Shown here in pieces: positions 1 to 7,447 of a stretch of DNA of 20,241 nucleotides. Below the pieces are notes generated by a model. The model was not told where the DNA came from. It worked only from the letters and a program-made list of their open reading frames with translations, and searched no databases. Positions within the stretch are counted from its first letter, which is position 1; every line of letters begins with the position of its first letter. The stretch spans positions 1 to 20,241 of the forward strand of contig CAJWNW010000019.1 in NCBI GenBank assembly GCA_913044085.1, read 5' to 3'. Made by a program: the position numbers and the translations under genes. Origin of the DNA: an uncultured Flavobacteriaceae bacterium. Its GTDB lineage: Bacteria; Bacteroidota; Bacteroidia; Flavobacteriales; Flavobacteriaceae.

Positions 1-767
1 ATCCCCGCATTGTTGGAGAAACGGGAGGTAAAGATTTTATCTTGGCCCATCATTCGGCCCATCCAAAACAAGTGGCGACCGGAATTATCAGAGGCGCCTT
101 TGAGTTTCAGGGTCAAAAATGCAGTGCAGCCTCAAGAGCTTATCTTCCAAAAAGTTTGTGGGCAGACATCAAGAGACATTTACTGGAAGACTTAAAATCT
201 ATAAAAATGGGGTCTCCTGAAGACTTGTCAAATTTTGTCACAGCCGTCATACATGAAGGTGCTTTTGATAAAATTACGGGCTACATCGAAAATGCTAAAA
301 GCAATCCTGCTGCAGAAATTATTGCTGGTGGCGGCTATGACAAAAGCAAAGGTTATTTTATTGAACCTACAGTGATTGTCACTACAGATGCGAAATATGA
401 AACCATGTGTACGGAATTATTTGGCCCGGTAATTACAATATTAATTTATAAGGATGCGGCTTTTGAAAAAACGCTTCAGCTCATTGATCAAACTAGTGAA
501 TATGCGCTCACAGGTGCTGTTTTTTCAACCGACCGTTATGCTGCAAATATAGCCACACGTACCTTGGAAAATTCAGCTGGAAATTTCTACATCAACGACA
601 AACCAACTGGGGCAGTTGTAGGCCAACAACCTTTTGGTGGAGCAAGGGCTTCTGGCACCAATGATAAAGCAGGATCTGCTCAGAACTTATTGCGTTGGGT
701 TTCGCCAAGAATGATTAAAGAAACTTTTGTTTCACCCGATGATTTTAGGTATCCGTTTTTAGGTTAA
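1..767 (+). CDS. pruA: L-glutamate gamma-semialdehyde (1-pyrroline-5-carboxylate) dehydrogenase, C-terminal part
   Basis: This is the 3' part of an aldehyde dehydrogenase gene whose start lies left of the window; the reading frame runs from base 3. PruA oxidises glutamate semialdehyde (from proline via pyrroline-5-carboxylate) to glutamate with NAD+ in the cytoplasm. The visible part begins with the conserved stretch around ETGGK, followed by the HHSAHP segment typical of the P5C dehydrogenase branch. The catalytic cysteine lies in GQKCSA (about bases 115-132). The cofactor-side motif ELFGPV is at about base 415, and the family's C-terminal NFYINDKPTGAVVGQQPFGG region follows. A TTG codon at base 42 could be mistaken for a start, but it is an internal leucine of this continuous frame. 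About 254 residues are present, roughly half of the family's usual length of 540. The identification is secure from the motif order. Confidence 0.93.
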   Translation, partial: PRIVGETGGKDFILAHHSAHPKQVATGIIRGAFEFQGQKCSAASRAYLPKSLWADIKRHLLEDLKSIKMGSPEDLSNFVTAVIHEGAFDKITGYIENAKSNPAAEIIAGGGYDKSKGYFIEPTVIVTTDAKYETMCTELFGPVITILIYKDAAFEKTLQLIDQTSEYALTGAVFSTDRYAANIATRTLENSAGNFYINDKPTGAVVGQQPFGGARASGTNDKAGSAQNLLRWVSPRMIKETFVSPDDFRYPFLG

Positions 768-788
768 GCGTCTCTTCAAATAATAAAA

Positions 789-810
789 AAAACCGCTTTA
801 AAGCGGTTTT
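789..810 (-). terminator. Rho-independent terminator shared by pruA and the facing lipoprotein gene
   Basis: A perfect 11-bp inverted repeat (AAAACCGCTTT / AAAGCGGTTTT) lies between the two convergent genes. Read on the minus strand, the stem is followed by a run of eight T, which makes a strong terminator for the lipoprotein gene. On the plus strand it has only the four T of the stem, so it is weaker for pruA but probably works in both directions. Confidence 0.85.
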
Positions 811-832
811 AAGTACAACTAGGATCTTAATA

Positions 833-2149
833 TCAAAGCTCTTCAAATGTTTGGGTTTCCCCAAAATTAGCAACTCGTACATTCAATGCTGTATTGTTTG
901 AGTTTGTAACAAATGCAACCAATGTCATGTTTTCATTAACAGAAATATTTGAGGGAATGGCCAATGTATAATTAACTTGATAAATATTATCTGCTGAAAT
1001 CTCTGTTGATGGAATTTGATCGCCCAACAAACTTGACAATGACCACCTTAATACATGGTTGTGTTCGAAATTAGGAATTACACTCGATCCACCATAATAA
1101 CTTGTGTAGTTTGTTTGGTTGTAAAATAAACTATCTTCCAATAGATAAACTACAAGTTTTGCATATGAATCTGAGAACTGTCCTCCAAATTTTACATTAA
1201 CATCAATACTCATCTCAGTACCATTTAAGCTCGGACTTAAGGCCAAACCTACATCTGCTTGTCCTGAAGTTAAATTTATAACTTGATCAACATTACTAGG
1301 TTCTGGATAATTCCATTCAATGTTGCGGTTAAGCATTGCTGTGGGATATCCTTGTAGATTAATTAAATCCTCTAATTCGCCTGCTGAAAAATTATAGGGG
1401 TCATGAGAAGAACTGTTGGGATTAGAATTTCCTCTATGGATTGCGACTACATAAGCCGCTGAAGTTTGTTGATTAACCAAATCTATAGCGTATGAAATTC
1501 GTGGACAATACCCACACCAAGTACCTGTATAATCCTCAATTAGTACATTTTGATTAAATTTTGTTGGTGGTGGTAGAACATTAATTTCATAAATATCCGT
1601 TGTAAAATCTTCATAAGAAGCAATAAAACTGACCGGTCCCGTTGCAGAAGTCAAATAGATATTTGAAGATAAGTCACTACCCCCTATGATACTAATTATT
1701 GACTGCTCAGTAAAATTTTCACCATTATCCCCCAAAACGTTAAATACAACTTGTTCACCAAGAAAATAGGACTGAGAATTTGAAATCAATGTAATACTTG
1801 TTAATGGAGCCGATACATCAACAACAATTGAATTGCTTGTTATATCTTCATAAGTGGCTTCAACATTAAAACTACCCTGCTGTTGAAAAGTATAGGTATT
1901 GCCAAAAATTGAACTTCCTCCAACATAAAAAAGAACCTCATCTGTTATATCTACACCTAAATTTGTAACAGCAGAAAACGAAACTGAATTTCCTAATGCA
2001 ACAGATGACTCACTAGAGTTGATTGTGATAGATGAAAAAACTGGTTCATTAGTTTGCGGAGCATTATTGGTTGTTTCTCCACTGCTACATGAGATTAAAA
2101 GGAAAGAAAGAGTAAAAACTGTAATTATGTATTTTGAGAAATATTTCAC
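833..2149 (-). CDS. Omp28-related outer-membrane lipoprotein with thioredoxin-like CxxC and two Ig-like repeats
   Basis: A 438-residue exported lipoprotein. It has a signal peptide with lipobox LISC and the lipidated cysteine at residue 21, followed by a Ser/Gly/Asn-rich tether. Two tandem Ig-like modules follow (about residues 37-113 and 115-193). Both start with an ITL/ITI strand, carry an LGxxVxF motif and end with an A-x-YED-x-T strand, so they look like an internal duplication. The C-terminal half (about 197-438) matches the Omp28-related family: a thioredoxin-like WCGYC motif at residues 211-215 and a downstream GYPTAMLNR segment in the position of the thioredoxin cis-proline loop. Apart from Cys21, C212 and C215 are the only cysteines. 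The start codon is GTG, and no other start would preserve the signal peptide. The gene is divergent from a TlpA-like gene and a DUF6029 gene. The substrate is unknown; a disulfide-exchange or adhesion/scaffold role is inference. Confidence 0.8.
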   Translation of the reverse strand: MKYFSKYIITVFTLSFLLISCSSGETTNNAPQTNEPVFSSITINSSESSVALGNSVSFSAVTNLGVDITDEVLFYVGGSSIFGNTYTFQQQGSFNVEATYEDITSNSIVVDVSAPLTSITLISNSQSYFLGEQVVFNVLGDNGENFTEQSIISIIGGSDLSSNIYLTSATGPVSFIASYEDFTTDIYEINVLPPPTKFNQNVLIEDYTGTWCGYCPRISYAIDLVNQQTSAAYVVAIHRGNSNPNSSSHDPYNFSAGELEDLINLQGYPTAMLNRNIEWNYPEPSNVDQVINLTSGQADVGLALSPSLNGTEMSIDVNVKFGGQFSDSYAKLVVYLLEDSLFYNQTNYTSYYGGSSVIPNFEHNHVLRWSLSSLLGDQIPSTEISADNIYQVNYTLAIPSNISVNENMTLVAFVTNSNNTALNVRVANFGETQTFEEL

Positions 2150-2231
2150 AAAGTATAATATTATTAAGAATTAATGTAATTGGTTTATATTTACGCTAAA
2201 GTATATAATTTATAATATTTTATTCAAATCA

Positions 2232-2711
2232 ATGAAAAATATTTTTTATTTAATTTTTTTTACAATTGGTAGTTGGACATTTTCTCAAGAAATCCCTACA
2301 ACAACGCTTAAAGATTTGGACGGATCTAAAGTAAGTCTAAACCAACTCATTGATAATGATAATATAACCGTTCTTAGCTTTTGGGCTACATGGTGTGTGC
2401 CTTGCATCAACGAATTAGATGCCATTGCTGACATTTACGATGAATGGAAAGATGAGACCAAAGTGAATTTGATTGCAATAGCAACAGATGACACAAGAAC
2501 TAAAAAAAGAATTCGACCTTTAGTAAATGGTAAAGGCTGGGAATATATAGTTTTGAATGATGATAATCAAGACTTAAAACGTGCACTAAATATTACAACA
2601 CTGCCTCATACTTTAGTTTTAAAAAACAATAAAATTATTCTCCGTAGAACAGGATATATCCCTGGAGCTGAAGACGATTTATATGAATTTATAAAAGAAA
2701 ACTCTAATTAA
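2232..2711 (+). CDS. TlpA-like periplasmic thioredoxin
   Basis: A 159-residue thioredoxin-fold protein of the TlpA/ResA type. An N-terminal signal peptide (about residues 1-18) precedes the mature part. The active site FWATWCVPC has cysteines at 55 and 58, the only two in the protein. The cis-proline is at residue 125 (TLPHT). Proteins of this group reduce or isomerise disulfides in exported proteins, usually fed by a membrane electron donor such as DsbD/CcdA. No such donor is encoded in this window. The gene is 15 bp upstream of the DUF6029 gene and almost certainly co-transcribed with it, and it is divergent from the Omp28-like thioredoxin-fold lipoprotein. This suggests a dedicated rather than general redox role. 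No clean TAnnTTTG promoter is visible; TATATTTA at 2186-2193 is one mismatch away. Confidence 0.87.
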   Translation: MKNIFYLIFFTIGSWTFSQEIPTTTLKDLDGSKVSLNQLIDNDNITVLSFWATWCVPCINELDAIADIYDEWKDETKVNLIAIATDDTRTKKRIRPLVNGKGWEYIVLNDDNQDLKRALNITTLPHTLVLKNNKIILRRTGYIPGAEDDLYEFIKENSN

Positions 2712-2726
2712 TAAAAATAAATTATT

Positions 2727-4409
2727 TTGAAAAAAATTACATTAATTTTTATTTCATTTCATTTTTTATTCTCAATTCATGCTCAAATTGTTGATGGCCT
2801 TAGTATTGGAATTGAAAGTAATTCTGCTTGGTACAATGATGATAAAAAAACCGGAGCATTTAATGATGAAAACAACAACGATCAAGATAAACACCTGAGA
2901 TTTAACAAATATATTAAGCTGGACTATAATTTTCTTTCAAAATTTACGGTCTCTGCACAACTAGAATCTTATGAACCTTTTGCTCTAATAAACTATTCCT
3001 CAAACCTGATAGGGACAAATTTAGGCACCTATTCACTAACCTATGAAACAACAAAAATAAAAGCTACGATTGGTCATTTTTACGAACAATTTGGAAGTGG
3101 CTTAATTTACAGAAATTGGGAAGACCGACAGCTCGGAATCAATAATGCTTTATTTGGAGGTAAACTGTCCTACAGACTTTTAGATTTTGCCGATTTGACT
3201 GTTATTTACGGAAATCATCGCGTAGGTTTTGAAACTTCAGGTGGAGATATCTTTGGGTTTAATTCTGAATTTGATTTAAAATCTATTTTTAAAATGAATG
3301 GCATGGCTCTGAGTATGGGTTTTAGCTATGTGGGTAGAGAAGAAAAAACTGATTTGGAGGCTATCAATTACAAATCTTTAACAAATGCTTACTCTGGAAG
3401 AGTAGACTTTAGCTATGGCAAATTTTATTCAAGTGCAGAATATGTTTCAAAAAGTAAAGACGCAATTGTACTGGCAAATAATCAAGTTTCAAACCAATTC
3501 ATAAAACCGGGAAGTGGCATTTTGTTTAATACCGGTTATTCAAAAAAAGGATTTGGCTTAGACGCCACTTTCAGGCGTTTAGAAAATATGACTTTCTATT
3601 CAGAAAGAGATAAATCAGGAAATATTTTCTTTGAAAATATTGTCAACTATACACCAGGCCTTACCAAACAACATGACTACCTCTTGACAAATATTTTTGT
3701 ATACCAAGCTCAGTCTTCTGTATCATTTTTAGATCCAGAATTAATGAAAGTAGGAGAGATTGGAGGTCAATTAGACTTATTTTACAACATAAAAAAGGGA
3801 ACAGTAATCGGAGGTAAATATGGATCAAAAATTGCTTTTAATGGTTCTTACTGGGCTGGTTTGAAAGGAGATTTTGATTACGCGAATCAAGATTATAAAA
3901 CAGAAACATTTGGTTTTGGTAATAAATATTTTTCTGATATAAGTTTAGAGATAAGAAAAAAATGGAATTCAAAATGGCTTTCAATATTTTATTTTGTAAA
4001 TCAGTATTATAATAAAAAAGAAATTGAAGGTAATTTTGGAGCAAAACCCATTATCACAAATATTGGCGTTATTGAGTCCACTTACAAACTTGGCAATGGA
4101 AAATCTATAAGAATAGAAGCCCAAAAACTATGGTCAGACTCAGAAAATCACGATTGGATTGGGAGCACATTAGAGTTTAACTTAAATTCAAAATTTTCTT
4201 TTTACATTAATGATATTTACAATAGTGGAGATGATTCTTCAACGCAAACGACCCACTATTATAACATAGGTGGAAGTTATACTAAGGGAGCCACTAGAAT
4301 TGGATTGAACTATGGTAGGCAGCGCGCAGGACTGCTTTGTGTTGGAGGAGTCTGTCGATTTGTCCCTGAAGCCACTGGATTAACCGCCAGTGTAAACATG
4401 AGTTTTTAA
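2727..4409 (+). CDS. DUF6029 family outer-membrane protein
   Basis: A 560-residue exported protein that I recognise as the Bacteroidota DUF6029 family, whose function is not known. A signal peptide ends near residue 19 (HAQ). The body consists of many alternating amphipathic beta-strands rich in Tyr, Phe, Gly and Asn, and the protein ends in phenylalanine, consistent with an outer-membrane beta-barrel. The stretch FYEQFGSGLIYRNWEDRQLG (about residues 118-137) is the most conserved-looking part. The protein has exactly two cysteines, C538 and C543, in CVGGVC just before the last strand. The start is a TTG codon: no ATG lies close enough upstream, and only this start gives a normal Lys-rich signal peptide. 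It follows the TlpA-like gene by 15 bp and ends 2 bp from the convergent rsmG. The barrel assignment is inferred from composition. Confidence 0.78.
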   Translation: MKKITLIFISFHFLFSIHAQIVDGLSIGIESNSAWYNDDKKTGAFNDENNNDQDKHLRFNKYIKLDYNFLSKFTVSAQLESYEPFALINYSSNLIGTNLGTYSLTYETTKIKATIGHFYEQFGSGLIYRNWEDRQLGINNALFGGKLSYRLLDFADLTVIYGNHRVGFETSGGDIFGFNSEFDLKSIFKMNGMALSMGFSYVGREEKTDLEAINYKSLTNAYSGRVDFSYGKFYSSAEYVSKSKDAIVLANNQVSNQFIKPGSGILFNTGYSKKGFGLDATFRRLENMTFYSERDKSGNIFFENIVNYTPGLTKQHDYLLTNIFVYQAQSSVSFLDPELMKVGEIGGQLDLFYNIKKGTVIGGKYGSKIAFNGSYWAGLKGDFDYANQDYKTETFGFGNKYFSDISLEIRKKWNSKWLSIFYFVNQYYNKKEIEGNFGAKPIITNIGVIESTYKLGNGKSIRIEAQKLWSDSENHDWIGSTLEFNLNSKFSFYINDIYNSGDDSSTQTTHYYNIGGSYTKGATRIGLNYGRQRAGLLCVGGVCRFVPEATGLTASVNMSF

Positions 4410-4411
4410 TT

Positions 4412-5041
4412 TTATCCCCTAAACTTTAAAGGGAGATGCACTAGTTTTTTGGTGTCAAAAAACGAGTTGCTAAAATGATCTTTCAAATTATAAATTGCAG
4501 CATTGGGAAAGGCTTGTAATTCTGCTTTTAAATCGCCGCCTTTAAGATATAAAATTCCATTTTTAAGCGAATGTTCGCTCTTTTTCTTAATATTCTTTCG
4601 TACCCATTTCACAAAGCTTGGCATTGAAGTTACGGCACGACTTACAACAAAATCATACAAGGCATCAATCTGTTCTGCTCTGCAATGTTCGGTACTTACA
4701 TTTTCTAAGGCCAATGCATCGCTGATGGAGGAAACAACTTTTATTTTCTTTTGAATGCTGTCTACCAAATGAAACGTTGTCTGGGGAAACACAATCGCCA
4801 AAGGAATGCCTGGAAAACCACCACCCGTGCCCACATCTAAAACCGATGAACCAGGTTCAAATGACATAATTTTTGCGATGGACAGCGAATGTAAAACATG
4901 CTTCAAATACAAAGATTGAATGTCTTTTCTTGATATGACGTTTATTTTAAGATTCCAATCCTCATAAAGCCCTTGCAAGGCTTTAAATTGTTGCTTTTGA
5001 ACATCCGATAGTTCTGGGAAATGCTTTAGAATTAAATCCAT
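4412..5041 (-). CDS. rsmG: 16S rRNA (guanine-527-N7)-methyltransferase RsmG
   Basis: A 209-residue methyltransferase of the RsmG/GidB family, of normal length. It methylates N7 of G527 in the 530 loop of 16S rRNA, using S-adenosylmethionine. The N-terminal helical part has the family signature WNLKINVISRKDI (residues 29-41) and KHVLHSL. The SAM-binding motif DVGTGGGFPGIP is at 69-80, and the acidic residue that ends strand 2 follows in HLVDS. The conserved FVVSRAV motif precedes the catalytic region. The gene stands alone on the minus strand: it converges on the DUF6029 gene with a 2-bp gap and is divergent from the desaturase. Identification is firm. Confidence 0.95.
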   Translation of the reverse strand: MDLILKHFPELSDVQKQQFKALQGLYEDWNLKINVISRKDIQSLYLKHVLHSLSIAKIMSFEPGSSVLDVGTGGGFPGIPLAIVFPQTTFHLVDSIQKKIKVVSSISDALALENVSTEHCRAEQIDALYDFVVSRAVTSMPSFVKWVRKNIKKKSEHSLKNGILYLKGGDLKAELQAFPNAAIYNLKDHFSNSFFDTKKLVHLPLKFRG

Positions 5042-5056
5042 TCAAAGAAGTTTTAA

Positions 5057-5064
5057 CAAAAATA
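5057..5064 (-). promoter_or_regulatory. Bacteroidota -7 promoter element upstream of rsmG
   Basis: The minus strand reads TATTTTTG here, a perfect match to TAnnTTTG, 15 bp before the rsmG start codon. A clear -33 TTTG is not visible. If used, the leader would be very short. Confidence 0.4.
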
Positions 5065-5092
5065 GTTATAATATTCATAAATTATTCATTGC

Positions 5093-5126
5093 TTGACATG
5101 TGAGATTGAATTATTATTTATATTTG
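5093..5126 (+). promoter_or_regulatory. Bacteroidota-type promoter of the desaturase-aminotransferase unit
   Basis: TATATTTG at 5119-5126 matches the -7 element TAnnTTTG exactly, and a TTG at 5093-5095 lies 23 bp upstream as a possible -33 element. The desaturase start codon is 18 bp downstream, implying a leader of only about a dozen bases. Confidence 0.55.
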
Positions 5127-5144
5127 ATAAACTAATTTACATCC

Positions 5145-6245
5145 ATGATCAAACCCACTCTAAAATTCCCAAGAAAAGATTCCACAAATTTCTTTAGGAT
5201 TCTTAACTCAAGAGTTAATTCTTACTTTAAAGAAAACAACATTAAGCGTACAGGAAATTGGAAAATATGGTTCAAAACGATAGTTATGTTCACGCTATTC
5301 TTTGTTCCTTATATTTTTATTTTGACGTTAAGCATGCCTGGTTGGCTTCAGATTCTACTGACCTTCGTTATGGGAGTCGGTATGGCCGGGGTTGGTATGA
5401 ATGTGATGCACGACGGGAACCACGGATCTTTTTCCAAAAAATCATGGGTCAACAAGCTCATGGGTAGTAGTATTTATATCCTTGCTGGAAATGTATACAA
5501 TTGGAAAGTACAACACAATGTACTCCACCATACTTATACCAATGTTCATGGACATGACGAAGACTTAGATGCAGGACGTATTTTGCGCTTTACTAAACAT
5601 GCGGAATGGAAATGGTATCACCGTTTTCAACACTATTATTCCATTTTACTCTATGGCCTTTTGACTATTAATTGGGCGATTACAACCGATTTTATTCAAA
5701 TGAAACGCTATATGAAACATAAATTAGCTTATGGTAAACTCCCTAATCCCTTTGTAAATTGGAGTACATTAGTGATTTCTAAAATCGTTTACTTAAGTCT
5801 GTGGATTGTGCTTCCAATAGCAGTTTTAGAACTGGCCTGGTGGAAAATACTTATCGGATTCTTTATCATGCACTATACAGCAGGTTTGATTTTAAGTGTC
5901 ATTTTTCAATTGGCGCACGTTATGGATGCAGCCGAAATGCCGTTACCTGAAAAAGATGGCAGTTTAAAAAATACTTGGGCCATTCACCAACTAAAAACAA
6001 CTGTAAACTTTTCCCCGAAAAGTAAAATCATCAATTGGTTTACTGGGGGGTTAAACCACCAAGTAGAGCACCATATTTTTCCAAACATATCTCATATTCA
6101 TTATGGTAAAATTGCTGAAATAGTAAAAAAAACAGCCAAAGAATTCAATCTACCATATAATGAATATAAAACCACAAGAAAAGCAATCATTGCACACTTT
6201 AGCTATTTAAAATTAATGGGGGTTAAACCCAGCATGCAAGCCTAA
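5145..6245 (+). CDS. Membrane fatty acid (acyl) desaturase, front-end type
   Basis: A 366-residue integral-membrane di-iron desaturase. It has the three histidine boxes of the family: H89-DGN-H93, H124-NVL-HH129 and H305-QVE-HH310, plus the extra H258 in QLAH. The third box starts with Q-x-x-H-H, the form found in front-end (delta-5/delta-6, linoleoyl-CoA-like) desaturases. There is no fused cytochrome b5 domain, so electrons must come from a separate ferredoxin or similar donor. Hydrophobic segments lie at about residues 44-63, 67-88, 165-183 and 205-255, giving the usual arrangement with all His boxes on the cytoplasmic side. The aminotransferase gene follows 10 bp downstream. The likely role is introducing double bonds into membrane acyl chains, perhaps for cold adaptation; regiospecificity cannot be read from the sequence. 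Confidence 0.9.
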   Translation: MIKPTLKFPRKDSTNFFRILNSRVNSYFKENNIKRTGNWKIWFKTIVMFTLFFVPYIFILTLSMPGWLQILLTFVMGVGMAGVGMNVMHDGNHGSFSKKSWVNKLMGSSIYILAGNVYNWKVQHNVLHHTYTNVHGHDEDLDAGRILRFTKHAEWKWYHRFQHYYSILLYGLLTINWAITTDFIQMKRYMKHKLAYGKLPNPFVNWSTLVISKIVYLSLWIVLPIAVLELAWWKILIGFFIMHYTAGLILSVIFQLAHVMDAAEMPLPEKDGSLKNTWAIHQLKTTVNFSPKSKIINWFTGGLNHQVEHHIFPNISHIHYGKIAEIVKKTAKEFNLPYNEYKTTRKAIIAHFSYLKLMGVKPSMQA

Positions 6246-6255
6246 CCAACAACAA

Positions 6256-7443
6256 ATGAACCAATTACTTTCAGACAGAATCCTAAACATGGCGACTTCT
6301 GCGACCCTTGCCATGGCCGCGAAAACTCGAGAATTAAAGGGAGAAGGAAAAGACATCATTGGCTTGAGTCTTGGAGAACCCGATTTTAACACTCCCGACT
6401 TTATCAAAGATGCCGCCAAACAAGCCATTGATGAAAACTATAATTCTTACACTCCTGTTGATGGTTATGGAGAATTGAAAAAAGCCATTATTACAAAATT
6501 CAAAAGAGATAATAAGCTTTCATATAAGCCCAGTCAAATTGTGGTTTCTACAGGTGCCAAACAATGTTTGGCAAATGTGGCACTGGTCTTGTTAAACAAA
6601 GGCGATGAAGTGATTTTACCATGCCCTTATTGGGTGAGTTATGCAGATATTGTAAAACTTTCCGAAGGGACTCCTGTTGAAGTCAAAACATCGATTGAAA
6701 AGGATTTTAAAATGACGCCGGCACAATTGGAAGCAGCTATCACTTCAAACACTAAAATGATATGGTTCAGCTCGCCTTGTAACCCCAGCGGTTCTGTTTA
6801 TAGCGAACAAGAATTAAGAGCGCTTGCGGATGTGCTTCAAAAACACCCAAAAATATATGTGGTTTCGGATGAAATCTACGAACATATTAACTACGGAAGT
6901 GGTCATGCAAGCATGGCTCAATTTGAAGACATGTACGATCGCACCATTACGGTGAATGGCGTTTCTAAAGCTTTTGCAATGACCGGATGGCGTATAGGCT
7001 ATTTGGGAGCGCCAGAAGCGATTGCGAGGGCTTGTAATAAAATGCAAGGTCAGATTACAAGCGGTGCTAATTGCATCGCCCAACGCGCCGTCATCACCGC
7101 TTTAGAGGCACCACCATCCAAAGTTCAATACATGATTGGTGAATTTAAAGCCCGAAGGGATTTAATGTTAAATCTTTTGTCTGAAATAGACGGTTTTTCA
7201 TACAACGTCCCACAAGGTGCATTTTACGTGTTCCCTGATGTTTCTTCGCTTTTCGGAAAGACTTTTAATGGTGTGAAAATCAATAACGCAACAGACTTTT
7301 CCCTCTTTTTACTAGAGGATGCATTGGTAGCTACTGTGACAGGAGATGCATTTGGAAACCCAAATTGTATTCGAATTTCTTATGCAGCCTCACAAAAACA
7401 AATCATTGAAGCCGTTGAAAGAATTAAAAAATCACTGAGCTAG
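6256..7443 (+). CDS. Class I pyridoxal-phosphate aminotransferase (aspartate aminotransferase type)
   Basis: A 395-residue fold-type I aminotransferase, most like the class I-gamma aspartate aminotransferases of bacteria (Thermus type). It should interconvert aspartate/2-oxoglutarate and oxaloacetate/glutamate. Visible landmarks are the N-terminal LGEPDFNTP loop (residues 39-47), CNPSG with the cofactor-ring asparagine N176, D205 and Y208 in VVSDEIYEH, and the Schiff-base lysine K238 in NGVSKAFAMTGWRIG. The substrate-carboxylate arginine is in CIRISYA near the C-terminus. The gene begins 10 bp after the desaturase stop and probably shares its transcript, although no functional link between the two is obvious. 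It ends only 4 bp from the convergent trkH. Other substrates (aromatic amino acids, prephenate) are possible within this family, so I give no gene symbol. Confidence 0.9.
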   Translation: MNQLLSDRILNMATSATLAMAAKTRELKGEGKDIIGLSLGEPDFNTPDFIKDAAKQAIDENYNSYTPVDGYGELKKAIITKFKRDNKLSYKPSQIVVSTGAKQCLANVALVLLNKGDEVILPCPYWVSYADIVKLSEGTPVEVKTSIEKDFKMTPAQLEAAITSNTKMIWFSSPCNPSGSVYSEQELRALADVLQKHPKIYVVSDEIYEHINYGSGHASMAQFEDMYDRTITVNGVSKAFAMTGWRIGYLGAPEAIARACNKMQGQITSGANCIAQRAVITALEAPPSKVQYMIGEFKARRDLMLNLLSEIDGFSYNVPQGAFYVFPDVSSLFGKTFNGVKINNATDFSLFLLEDALVATVTGDAFGNPNCIRISYAASQKQIIEAVERIKKSLS

Positions 7444-7447
7444 TATT

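Noticed and set aside
42..767. A full gene starting at the TTG at base 42
   Set aside because: The same frame is open back to the window edge and encodes conserved aldehyde dehydrogenase sequence upstream, so this TTG is an internal leucine codon.
4412..4440. Weak CCCT/AGGG stem at the rsmG end as a terminator
   Set aside because: Only four or five pairs with a bulge, located inside the coding end of rsmG, and followed by ATAAAATT rather than a T-run.
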